Source: JBOHDX01 sp050700835 (GTDB lineage Bacteria > Actinomycetota > Actinomycetes > Propionibacteriales > Nocardioidaceae). From it: a stretch of DNA of 37,860 bases. The position numbers were made by a program, and so were the translations under genes. Positions 30,128 to 37,726 of this stretch are shown piece after piece. The stretch spans positions 1-37,860 of the forward strand of contig JBOHDX010000010.1 of NCBI GenBank assembly GCA_050700835.1, given 5' to 3'. Every line of letters starts with the position of its first letter. The stretch's first letter is position 1. The notes below the pieces were generated by a model. It saw only the letters and a program-made list of their open reading frames with translations. It did no database searches and had not been told where the DNA came from.

Positions 30128-30952
30128 ATGGCCTACGAAGACCTGGCACGCCCGCCGCTCGACGCGGCGACGTTGCAGCATGCTCTCGTACGACCAGGGT
30201 CGTGGTGGCGGGACATCGTGGTGACGGAGCACACCGAGAGCACCAACGCGGACCTGGCGGCGTCCGCCCGAGCCGGTGCCCCCGAGGGCACCGTCGCGAC
30301 GACCGACGACCAGCGCTCAGGCCGAGGACGGCTGAACCGGGCCTGGTCGGCGCCGCCACGCTCAGGTCTGGTGGTCTCCGTGCTGGTACGCCCGGACGCG
30401 GTGCCGACGCCCCGCTGGCCCTGGCTGCCGCTGCTGGCCGGCGTGGCCGTGCTCGAGACAGTGCTGCGGGCCACCACCGTCGACGCGGTCCTCAAGTGGC
30501 CCAACGATGTGATGGTCGGGGACCGCAAGCTGGCCGGGATCCTGACGGAGCGAATCGAGACACCCGACGGTGCGGCCGCCGTGATCGGGATCGGGCTCAA
30601 CGTCGACCTCGGGGACGCCGAGCTGCCGACTCCGCATGCCACCGCGCTCAACCGCGAGGGTGCCGCCGGGTTGGATCGCTCGGTGCTGTTGCGCAACCTG
30701 CTGCGCACGTTCGAGCCGTTGTACCGCGGCTGGCTGGCTGCCTCGGGTGATCCGGCCGAGGGTCTGCACGAGTCGTACGTCCGACGCTGCTCGACGCTCG
30801 ACAAGCAGGTCCGCGTCCAGCTGCCAGGCGGGAAGCACCTGGCCGGCACCGCCGTCGCGGTGGACGCGGCGGGTCGTCTCGTGGTCGACAGCGCAGGGAC
30901 TCGGCACGCCTTGGGGGCGGGTGACGTGGTGCATCTGCGGCCGCATTCGTGA
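30128..30952 (+). CDS. birA: Biotin-[acetyl-CoA-carboxylase] ligase
   Basis: A 274-residue monofunctional biotin protein ligase that joins biotin to Lys552 of AccA through biotinyl-AMP. The ligase signature GRGRLNRAW is at 65-73, KWPND at 123-127 and KLAGIL at 134-139, followed by a C-terminal SH3-like domain. There is no N-terminal DNA-binding helix-turn-helix, so it should not repress a biotin operon. The start is ATG 30128, with no Shine-Dalgarno and a CAGACT box 6 nt upstream. It is divergent from accD, the beta subunit of the enzyme it helps activate. Confidence 0.94.
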   Translation: MAYEDLARPPLDAATLQHALVRPGSWWRDIVVTEHTESTNADLAASARAGAPEGTVATTDDQRSGRGRLNRAWSAPPRSGLVVSVLVRPDAVPTPRWPWLPLLAGVAVLETVLRATTVDAVLKWPNDVMVGDRKLAGILTERIETPDGAAAVIGIGLNVDLGDAELPTPHATALNREGAAGLDRSVLLRNLLRTFEPLYRGWLAASGDPAEGLHESYVRRCSTLDKQVRVQLPGGKHLAGTAVAVDAAGRLVVDSAGTRHALGAGDVVHLRPHS

Positions 30953-31030
30953 CACGATCACTGCGGCGACAGACCCGTCGGGGTCGGTCGACGGCCGTAC
31001 CGGTGGCCGAGCACGAGGAGAGGACGAGGC

Positions 31031-31585
31031 ATGGCTGTCTCGCGCAAGTTCCTGACCGACGGTGAGGACGTCGTGCTGTCCATGCGCACGCACATCAAGG
31101 CGCTTGCCGTGCCGGCACTGATCCTCGTGCTGGTGTGTGCCGCCACCGGCTTCCTGATCGCGGTGATACCGAGCGGCTCGGCGCACAAGTGGCTGGTCAT
31201 CGTGGTACTCGTGATCGCGGTGATCATCCTGCTGTGGTGGGTGATCGCGCCGTTCCTGCGCTGGATGAGCACGACCTACACCGTCACCACCCGCCGGATC
31301 GTGGAGCAGAAGGGCGTCTTCTCCCGCTCAGGACGAGTGATTCCGTTGCAGCGGGTCAACGACGTCGCGTACGAGAAGGGGATCTTCGACCGGATGCTCG
31401 GCTGCGGCACGCTGAGCATTCGGGACGCCTCCGAGACCGGGGGCATGGTGTTGCACGACGTACCCCAGGTCGAGAGCGTGCACCACACGATCTCCGACCT
31501 GCTGTTCAGCCTGCACGACGGCTCGGACGATGACGGAACCCGCCTGCAGCACGGCCACGGTGACGGGGACCCGTCGGGGCGATGA
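31031..31585 (+). CDS. PH-domain (YdbS/DUF304-type) membrane protein
   Basis: A 184-residue protein with two helices (about 25-47 and 52-76), then a bacterial PH domain (about 80-165) with the typical TTYTVTTRRIVEQKGVFSR and VIPLQRVNDVAYEKG segments. The acidic and His-rich tail is disordered. GAGGACGAGG precedes ATG 31031. Its stop overlaps the start of the adenylate cyclase gene as ATGA. The homologue next to birA in M. tuberculosis is Rv3278c. Function not established. Confidence 0.9.
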   Translation: MAVSRKFLTDGEDVVLSMRTHIKALAVPALILVLVCAATGFLIAVIPSGSAHKWLVIVVLVIAVIILLWWVIAPFLRWMSTTYTVTTRRIVEQKGVFSRSGRVIPLQRVNDVAYEKGIFDRMLGCGTLSIRDASETGGMVLHDVPQVESVHHTISDLLFSLHDGSDDDGTRLQHGHGDGDPSGR

Positions 31586-32595
31586 CCGCCACGGGAGCCG
31601 CGCACCCGCATGACGGGGGCCGCCACGAAGGTCGCGACGAGCTCGAGCGGGCCATGCTCGGCGAGACCCCCTCGTTGACCGGGGACCAGGTCGCCGACGG
31701 GGCCGGCATGTCCCTGGACGAGGCGCAACGCCTGTGGCGCGCCCTGGGGTTCCCCGACACCGGTAACGACGTCGCGTTCACCTCCGAGGACCAGCACGCC
31801 CTCGCCTTGGTCCGCAAGTCGGTCGAGGGTGGCGCGCTCGACCTGGAGACGGTGATCCGTCTGACCCGGGCGCTGGGCAACACGATGGCCCGGCTGGCCG
31901 ACTGGGAGGTGGCCACGCTGGCCCAGGTCGTGGAGGAACGTGCCGCGGAGGACCACGAGAGCCGGCTCACGTCGGCGCTGGCGCTGGGTCAGACCGTGGC
32001 GCCGGCGTTCGAGCAGCTGCTTGTCTATGCCTGGCGCCGGCACCTCGCCGCGGCCGTGGCCCGCGTGGAGAGCCTCGGCGCCGCCGACGCCGACCTGCTC
32101 AACACGGTGCTCACCGTGGGTTTCGCCGACCTTGTCAGCTTCACCGCGCTGTCCAACGGTCTCGACGACGACCGGCTCGCCGAGCTCGTCGAGGTCTTCG
32201 AGTCGCGGTGCGCCGACATCGTCGCCGGCGCCGGGGGCCGGGTGATCAAGACCCTGGGGGACTCGGTGCTGTTCGTGGCGGAGGATCCGGTCGCGGCGGT
32301 CGGCATCGCGCTCGACATCGTGGAGGCGATCGGCCCGGACACGTCGCTGCCCGACGTACGCGTGGGATTGGCCACCGGGACCGTGATCTCGCGACTCGGT
32401 GACGTGTTCGGGCCCCCGGTCAACATCGCGGCACGTCTCACCACCGTGGCGCGGCGCAACCGGGTGATCGTCGACGAGCCCACCGCGGCTGCGATGCCCG
32501 AGGAGGAGTTCGAGACCCGGACGCTGCCGGCCCGACCGATGCGTGGGCTCGGTGTGGTCGAACCCATCACCGTTCGACGCCGGTGGGCGTTCTGA
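31582..32595 (+). CDS. Class III adenylate cyclase
   Basis: A 337-residue cytoplasmic cyclase making cAMP from ATP. The N-terminal 1-165 is a helical segment resembling the autoinhibitory region of Rv1264-type cyclases. The catalytic domain is at about 172-335. All key residues are visible: metal-binding Asp183 (GFADLVSFT) and Asp227, adenine-selecting Lys223 (IKTLGDSVL) and Asp274 (DVFG), and transition-state Asn281 and Arg285 (VNIAARL). A homodimer with two active sites is expected. It is coupled by ATGA to the PH-domain gene, which suggests joint membrane signalling. S. coelicolor cya lies near birA and accB as I recall. Confidence 0.94.
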   Translation: MTATGAAHPHDGGRHEGRDELERAMLGETPSLTGDQVADGAGMSLDEAQRLWRALGFPDTGNDVAFTSEDQHALALVRKSVEGGALDLETVIRLTRALGNTMARLADWEVATLAQVVEERAAEDHESRLTSALALGQTVAPAFEQLLVYAWRRHLAAAVARVESLGAADADLLNTVLTVGFADLVSFTALSNGLDDDRLAELVEVFESRCADIVAGAGGRVIKTLGDSVLFVAEDPVAAVGIALDIVEAIGPDTSLPDVRVGLATGTVISRLGDVFGPPVNIAARLTTVARRNRVIVDEPTAAAMPEEEFETRTLPARPMRGLGVVEPITVRRRWAF

Positions 32596-32659
32596 CCCGG
32601 TGTGATCAGGGTCGGCGTGGTCGGGGTGGTCGGGTCGCGGTGGTCAGGTCGGGGGTGGC

Positions 32660-32701
32660 CAGGGTCGGGCGGGTCAGGGTCGGGCGGGTCAGGGTCGGGC
32701 G
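32660..32701. repeat. 15-bp tandem repeat, about 2.7 units
   Basis: CAGGGTCGGGCGGGT at 32660-32674 and 32675-32689, with a partial third copy to 32701. The last copy covers the 3' end of the sulfotransferase gene, encoding the end of its Arg-rich tail. No hairpin terminator was seen in this convergent gap. Confidence 0.85.
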
Positions 32702-33927
32702 CGCCGGCGAGTGCGCGCCGTGCGTACCCGCAGGAACCAGGCGAGGCCCTTGGCGACTGCCTGATTGCGGTCCGCGACGTTGACGGCGGCGCGTTTGCCG
32801 CGGAACGCCAGCGACCTGGCGGTGCTGCCGGCACCACCGGCGCGGCCTCGGGCTGGGACCCGGTTCAGGCTGGCCGCTGGACGGGCCCAGCGGGCCTTGC
32901 CGAACGCCTCGGTCAGCCCGGCCAGCGCCTGGAGCGCGGTGTCGAGCAGCTCGGGGTCGGTTGCGGTGCCGGGGTCGCGACCGTCCTCGGTGATCTGCGG
33001 GGCGAGGTCGTCGAGGTCGCCGACCACCCGATAGCCGGCCTGGCGCACCGCGTCGCGGATCCGGCGTGACTCGACCTCGACCCACCCACGGTCCTCGTCG
33101 GGGAGCCGCAGCCTGGCGTTGGTCGCGGCGGCGAGGATCGGCGCGAGCGTCACTTCCACCACGTCGTGGTACTGCCGTTGGTTGAGCCTGCGGTGCATCC
33201 GTTCGTTCATCCGCCGCAGCACCTCGGTGCCGGTGACACCGGTGCTCGGGTTGTCCCACGAAGGCTGCTCGCGCAGCGCCGCAGCGTCGAACCCCGCGAC
33301 CGAGGCGAACCGGCCGAGCAGCTCCGTCCGAGGCGTGCCCGGCGGCGGCACCGTGACCACGTGAACCCGGTGGCGTGGCAGCAGGGCCCCCCAGACGTCG
33401 AGGACGGCCGGCAGGTCCTGCCGCAGCCAGAAGCCGCGCCCCGGCGCCGTGGCTCGGCGACCCGGATTGGCGACCGCGTCGGCCCACGCCCGCCAGGTCC
33501 ACGTCTCGTCGGACTTCACGTCCTCCTGCCAGGCCGACAGCGCCACCCTGGCCAGGTCGCGTGCCGTGACCACGACGTGCACCTCACATCCGGGGAACGA
33601 CTCGACGGCGGCCCGGGCCTGTTTGGGGCTGGCCAAGCTGGTCGCCTCCTCGCTGAGCAGCGACACCGGCGCCGGGTCGGCCAGCACCAGCTCGGTCATC
33701 GCCTGCCACTGCCCGCTGATCCGGTCGTCCCCGCTGCCACGGGGCCGACGGCCGAACAGGTCGTACACCGCGAACGTGTGCACCGGCTGACCCGGTCCCC
33801 CCGGGAAGTGCACCCCTTCGGCGGCCAGCGCGGCGCGGTTGGCCCGGAGTACGCCTTGCAGGTAGGTCGTGCCGGACTTGTGCAGACCGATGTGCAGGAA
33901 CACGGTCTTGGCTCGGTCCTGGGGCAT
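32689..33927 (-). CDS. PAPS-dependent sulfotransferase-like protein
   Basis: A 412-residue protein with the 5'-phosphosulfate loop HIGLHKSGTTYLQ at 12-24, the hallmark of sulfotransferases using PAPS. VVVTARDLARVALSAWQ (about 119-135) carries the Arg/Ser that bind the 3'-phosphate. The last 60 residues are Arg/Ala-rich and look unstructured. GAGGAG precedes ATG 33927. The gene follows gtrA by 36 bases on the same strand, so the acceptor may be a membrane-bound or lipid-linked glycan; this is inference. It is absent from the M. tuberculosis counterpart locus as I recall. Confidence 0.85.
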   Translation of the reverse strand: MPQDRAKTVFLHIGLHKSGTTYLQGVLRANRAALAAEGVHFPGGPGQPVHTFAVYDLFGRRPRGSGDDRISGQWQAMTELVLADPAPVSLLSEEATSLASPKQARAAVESFPGCEVHVVVTARDLARVALSAWQEDVKSDETWTWRAWADAVANPGRRATAPGRGFWLRQDLPAVLDVWGALLPRHRVHVVTVPPPGTPRTELLGRFASVAGFDAAALREQPSWDNPSTGVTGTEVLRRMNERMHRRLNQRQYHDVVEVTLAPILAAATNARLRLPDEDRGWVEVESRRIRDAVRQAGYRVVGDLDDLAPQITEDGRDPGTATDPELLDTALQALAGLTEAFGKARWARPAASLNRVPARGRAGGAGSTARSLAFRGKRAAVNVADRNQAVAKGLAWFLRVRTARTRRRARP

Positions 33928-33963
33928 CGAGGCTCCTCGCGGCGCGGGTCGCGGTACGGCGGC

Positions 33964-34440
33964 TCAGTCTGGCCGATGCGCACGGAAGACGTACGTGCGG
34001 TAGGACCAGAAGCGGAACGCGGTGCCGAGGACGAGCCCGACGACGTTGGCGGAGACGTTGTCGGCCAAGGGGCTGGTCAGGTCGAGCACGTAGTGCGACA
34101 CGGCCAAGCAGGCCAGCGCGATGCCCATGCCGATCAGGTTGAGGAGGACGAACAGCCCCCACTGCCGGGCTCCGCTGCCGTGACGCCGGTGCCGCCAGGT
34201 CCAGAACCGGTTGCCCAGGTAGGTGACCACGGTGGCCAACGTGACGGAGATGACCTTGGCGGTCAGCGGCTTGTCGTGCAGCACCCCTGGGTTGCCGGCG
34301 TACCGGAGCAGGTTGAACGTGCCGACGTCCACGATGTAGCCGAGCCCGCCCACGATGCCGAAGCTGGCAACCTCGTGCGTCAGTCGGCGCAGTCGCGACT
34401 GCGCCGACGACGTGAGCACCGGCGACGAGCTCGTGGGCAC
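33964..34440 (-). CDS. GtrA-family membrane protein (second)
   Basis: A 158-residue protein with four transmembrane helices and the GtrA pattern: FGIVGGLGYIVDVGTFNLL at the N-terminus, LGNRFWTW in the middle, VLGTAFRFWSYRTYVF at the end. It is likely involved in flipping or binding polyprenyl-phosphate sugars. It is the syntenic counterpart of Rv3277, beside purK. GTG 34440 has GAAGG 5 nt upstream. It is only distantly like the first GtrA (20508-20966), so it is not a recent copy. A 26-bp palindrome lies in codons 11-20. It is co-oriented with the sulfotransferase gene. Confidence 0.9.
   Translation of the reverse strand: MPTSSSPVLTSSAQSRLRRLTHEVASFGIVGGLGYIVDVGTFNLLRYAGNPGVLHDKPLTAKVISVTLATVVTYLGNRFWTWRHRRHGSGARQWGLFVLLNLIGMGIALACLAVSHYVLDLTSPLADNVSANVVGLVLGTAFRFWSYRTYVFRAHRPD
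34383..34408. repeat. 26-bp perfect palindrome inside gtrA
   Basis: GTCGGCGCAGTCG at 34383-34395 followed directly by its reverse complement at 34396-34408. It encodes part of a polar N-terminal stretch (SAQSRLRRL) of the second GtrA. Confidence 0.9.
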
Positions 34441-34525
34441 GGGGACCTTCGAGTGGTGAGTGGGCTTCCCGCGGCGTACGGGCGGGCGCTGGGAGGCTAC
34501 CTCGCCGAGCCGACCGAAGCATCGT

Positions 34526-34531
34526 TAGGCT
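34526..34531 (+). promoter_or_regulatory. Candidate leaderless -10 box of purK
   Basis: TAGGCT, 7 nt before GTG 34539, with no Shine-Dalgarno. Confidence 0.5.
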
Positions 34532-34538
34532 CACGACC

Positions 34539-35717
34539 GTGGCCGCTGACGAGCTCGCATCCAGCCCGATCGACGGGCCCGTCGTCGCGGTGATCGGCGG
34601 TGGGCAGCTAGCCCGGATGCTCGCACAGGCGGCGATCGCGCTCGCGGTGCCGCTCCGTCTGCTGGCCGAGGGTGACGACGTGTCGGCCGCCCAGGTGGTG
34701 CGCGACCCGATGGTCGGTGACTATCGCGACCTCGACACGTTGCGCAAGGCGACCGCCGGTTGCGCGGTGGTCACGTTCGACCACGAGCACGTGCCGCCCG
34801 AGCACCTGCGTGCCCTCGACGCCGAGGGGGTCGCCTGCCGTCCAGGGCCGCACGCCCTGCTGTACGCCCAGGACAAGATCGCGATGCGGGCGCGGCTCGC
34901 CGGTCTCGGCGTGCCCAGCCCGCGGCACCGCGTGGTGACCACGCCGGCCGACGTCGTCGAGTTCGCCGGGTCGCTCGGCGGCTACCCGGTGGTGCTCAAA
35001 TCGGCCCGCGGGGGGTACGACGGGCGTGGCGTCTGGATGGTCGACGACGAGGCCGGCGCCGACCAGGCGCTCGCCGGGGGCGGCCAGGTGCTGGCCGAGG
35101 AGCGGGTCGACTTCGTCCGGGAGCTGTCCGCGCTGGCGGTCCGTTCGCCGTCCGGGCAGGTCGCGACGTACCCGGTGGTGGAGTCCGTGCAGCGCGACGG
35201 CATGTGTCGCGAGGTGATCGCGCCGGCCCCGGGGCTCGATCCCGGTCTGGCGGTCGAGGCGCAGCAGGTGGCCATGCGGATCGCGGCCGAGCTCGACGTG
35301 GTGGGGGTGCTCGCGGTCGAGCTGTTCGAGACCCGCGACGGCCGGGTGCTCGTCAACGAACTGGCGATGCGACCGCACAACACCGGGCACTGGACCATCG
35401 ACGGGGCGGTCACCAGCCAGTTCGAGAACCACCTGCGGGCGGTGCTCGACCTGCCGTTGGGCGACCCGGCCGCTCGGTCGCGGTGCAGCGTGATGGTCAA
35501 CGTCGTCGGCGGGCCGGTCGGGCACCTGTACGACGGCTACCCGCACGTGCTGGCGCGGGACCCGGGGGTCCGCGTGCACTTGTACGGCAAGGCTTCGCGG
35601 CCGGGCCGCAAGCTGGGCCATGTCACGGTGTGCGGCGACGACCTCGACGAGGTGCGCGCCCGGGCGAGGCATGCGGCTGGGTGGTTCAACGGCGAGCTGT
35701 CCGAGGACTCCCCATGA
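34539..35717 (+). CDS. purK: N5-carboxyaminoimidazole ribonucleotide synthase
   Basis: A 392-residue ATP-grasp enzyme making N5-CAIR from AIR, ATP and bicarbonate in purine synthesis. Visible are GGGQLARM (20-27), the AIR/phosphate-binding Rossmann loop, FDHEHVP, AQDKIAMR, KSARGGYDGRGVW (ATP loop), AVELFETRDGRVLVNELAMRPHNTGHWT and the C-terminal HLYGK. The start GTG 34539 is supported by TAGGCT at leaderless spacing. Its product is the substrate of PurE, encoded 133 bases downstream. Confidence 0.96.
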   Translation: MAADELASSPIDGPVVAVIGGGQLARMLAQAAIALAVPLRLLAEGDDVSAAQVVRDPMVGDYRDLDTLRKATAGCAVVTFDHEHVPPEHLRALDAEGVACRPGPHALLYAQDKIAMRARLAGLGVPSPRHRVVTTPADVVEFAGSLGGYPVVLKSARGGYDGRGVWMVDDEAGADQALAGGGQVLAEERVDFVRELSALAVRSPSGQVATYPVVESVQRDGMCREVIAPAPGLDPGLAVEAQQVAMRIAAELDVVGVLAVELFETRDGRVLVNELAMRPHNTGHWTIDGAVTSQFENHLRAVLDLPLGDPAARSRCSVMVNVVGGPVGHLYDGYPHVLARDPGVRVHLYGKASRPGRKLGHVTVCGDDLDEVRARARHAAGWFNGELSEDSP

Positions 35718-35745
35718 CCGCAGGGCCGCGCCGCTGCCGTCGGTT

Positions 35746-35822
35746 TACCACGTTCTCGTGGTACTCGGTCACTTCACATGGCCTACATCCCATGAGAAGT
35801 GACAACCAGCCATGTGAAGTGG
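35746..35822 (+). promoter_or_regulatory. Structured purK-purE intergenic region with alternative hairpins
   Basis: TACCACG (35746-35752) and CGTGGTA (35757-35763) form a 7-bp hairpin with loop TTCT. TCACTTCACATGG (35769-35781) can pair either with 35790-35802 or with 35810-35822, each with one mismatch, and perfectly over 13 bp as CACTTCACATGGC with 35809-35821. The two pairings exclude each other. It may be an attenuator, a processing site or a partial terminator. Confidence 0.6.
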
Positions 35823-35850
35823 CTCGCCGGGCCCGGTGCGAGGGTTTCGC

Positions 35851-36363
35851 GTGAGCGCCGCCTCCGGTACGCCCAGGGTGGGAATCGTGATGGGTTCCGA
35901 CTCGGACTGGCCGACCATGCAGTCCGCTGCCGCCGCCCTCGCGGAGTTCGGCGTCGCCCACGAGGCTGACGTCGTGTCGGCGCACCGGATGCCGGACGAG
36001 ATGCTGGCGTACGGCCGCGAAGCGCATCACCGGGGGGTGCAGGTCATCATCGCCGGAGCCGGTGGCGCGGCTCACCTGCCGGGAATGCTGGCCGCGGTCA
36101 CGCCTCTGCCCGTGATCGGCGTGCCGGTGGCGCTGAAGCACCTCGACGGCATCGACTCGCTGCTGTCCATCGTGCAGATGCCGGCCGGCGTACCCGTCGC
36201 CACGGTGGCCATCGGCAACGCCCGCAACGCCGGCCTGCTCGCGGTCCGGATCCTCGCAGTCGGCGACCCCGACCTGAGCACGGCGATGCTGGCATTCCAG
36301 CAGGCTCTCGCCGATGACGCACGGAGCAAGGGCGCAGCCCTCCGCGACCTCCCCGACCGCTGA
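35851..36363 (+). CDS. purE: N5-carboxyaminoimidazole ribonucleotide mutase
   Basis: A 170-residue class I PurE converting N5-CAIR to CAIR. The signature GSDSDWPTM is at 15-23, SAHRMPDEM at 43-51 with the catalytic His45, and AGAGGAAHLPGMLA covers the nucleotide-binding loop. GTG 35851 was preferred over in-frame GTG 35836 because CGAGGG lies 7 nt before it; the difference is five residues. It follows purK across a structured 133-base gap, and a strong hairpin follows its stop at once. Confidence 0.96.
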   Translation: MSAASGTPRVGIVMGSDSDWPTMQSAAAALAEFGVAHEADVVSAHRMPDEMLAYGREAHHRGVQVIIAGAGGAAHLPGMLAAVTPLPVIGVPVALKHLDGIDSLLSIVQMPAGVPVATVAIGNARNAGLLAVRILAVGDPDLSTAMLAFQQALADDARSKGAALRDLPDR

Positions 36364-36365
36364 GC

Positions 36366-36411
36366 CTTACGTCTCGGTGCGACACGCCCGGCGTTCCCAC
36401 CGAAACGTAAG
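36366..36411 (+). terminator. Hairpin after purE
   Basis: CTTACGTCTCGGTG (36366-36379) pairs with 36398-36411 with a single mismatch and an 18-nt loop. It begins 2 bases after the purE stop. There is no T-run. Confidence 0.75.
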
Positions 36412-36538
36412 TCCCAGCGCGAGGGCGAGCCCGACGGCCGGGGGTTACCGAGCGGTAGGATCAGCCAGGTACGGCGGCCGTTCGCACACCGGTCCTCACG
36501 CTTCGGCCTCGACCGCTTCCGCAGCCCAAGGGGACGTT

Positions 36539-37726
36539 ATGAGCACAGCCCGATCGCGTACCGACCAGCCGATGTTCGCGCTGAGCGAGGAGCACCGGGC
36601 CATCCGCGCCGCCGTCCGTGCAGTGTGCGACGCCAAGGTCGCGCCGCACGCGGCCGAGGTGGACGAGACCGCGGAGTTCCCCAAAGTGGCCTACGACGCC
36701 CTGGCCGCGTCGGACTTCCACGCCCCGCACGTCCCGCCGGAGTACGGAGGCGCCGGCGCGGACGCGCTCGCGACGTGCATCGTGATCGAGGAGGTCGCCC
36801 GCGCCTGTGCGTCATCGTCGCTGATCCCGAGCGTCAACAAGCTCGGCACGATGCCGCTGCTGCTCGTGGGATCCGACGAGCTGAAGCAGACGTACCTCCC
36901 GCCGGTGGCCAGCGGGCAGTCGATGTTCGCGTACTGCCTGTCCGAGCCCGACTCCGGCAGCGACGCCGTGAGCATGAAGACGCGAGCGGTACGCGACGGT
37001 GACGACTACGTGCTGAACGGCGTCAAGCGCTGGATCACCAACGCCGGGGTCTCCGACTTCTACACCGTGATGGCCGTGACGGACCCGGACGCGCGCAGCC
37101 GCGGCATCAGCGCGTTCGTCGTCGAGAAGGCAGACGACGGGGTCTCGTTCGGTGCGCCGGAGAAGAAGCTGGGCATCAAGGGTTCGCCCACCCGGGAGGT
37201 CTATCTCGACCACGTGCGGATCCCCGCGTCCCGAATGATCGGCGCCGAGGGCACCGGCTTCGCCACCGCCATGAGCACCCTCGACCACACGCGCGTCACG
37301 ATCGCCGCCCAGGCGGTGGGCATCGCGCAGGGGGCGCTCGACTACGCCCTCGGCTACGTCGCCGAACGCCGGCAGTTCGGTCAGGCGATCTCGGAGTTCC
37401 AGGGGCTGCAGTTCATGCTCGCCGACATGGGCATGAAGGTCGAGGCGGCGCGGCAACTGACGTACGCCGCAGCTGGCCGGTCCGAGCGCGGCGACGCGGA
37501 CCTCACGTTCTTCGGCGCGGCGGCCAAGGCCTTCGCTTCCGACACCGCCATGGCCGTCACGACCGACGCCGTGCAGCTGCTGGGCGGCTACGGCTACACC
37601 CGGGACTACCCGGTGGAGCGAATGATGCGCGACGCCAAGATCACCCAGATCTATGAGGGGACCAACCAGGTGCAGCGAATCGTGATGGCGCGGCAACTGT
37701 TGGCGGGAGTCCAGTCACAACTCTGA
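36539..37726 (+). CDS. Acyl-CoA dehydrogenase (FadE25-like)
   Basis: A 395-residue FAD acyl-CoA dehydrogenase. CLSEPDSGSDAVSMKTRA (family signature near 132-149), LGGYGYTRDYPVERMMRD and the catalytic Glu373 in IYEGTNQVQR are present. The IYEGT form is the short-chain/butyryl type, and the gene next to purE-purK in M. tuberculosis is fadE25 (Rv3274c). AAGGGGA lies 5 nt before ATG 36539. A terminator-like hairpin separates it from purE, so it probably has its own promoter, though no clear -10 was chosen. Acyl-chain specificity is inferred from similarity only. Confidence 0.94.
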   Translation: MSTARSRTDQPMFALSEEHRAIRAAVRAVCDAKVAPHAAEVDETAEFPKVAYDALAASDFHAPHVPPEYGGAGADALATCIVIEEVARACASSSLIPSVNKLGTMPLLLVGSDELKQTYLPPVASGQSMFAYCLSEPDSGSDAVSMKTRAVRDGDDYVLNGVKRWITNAGVSDFYTVMAVTDPDARSRGISAFVVEKADDGVSFGAPEKKLGIKGSPTREVYLDHVRIPASRMIGAEGTGFATAMSTLDHTRVTIAAQAVGIAQGALDYALGYVAERRQFGQAISEFQGLQFMLADMGMKVEAARQLTYAAAGRSERGDADLTFFGAAAKAFASDTAMAVTTDAVQLLGGYGYTRDYPVERMMRDAKITQIYEGTNQVQRIVMARQLLAGVQSQL

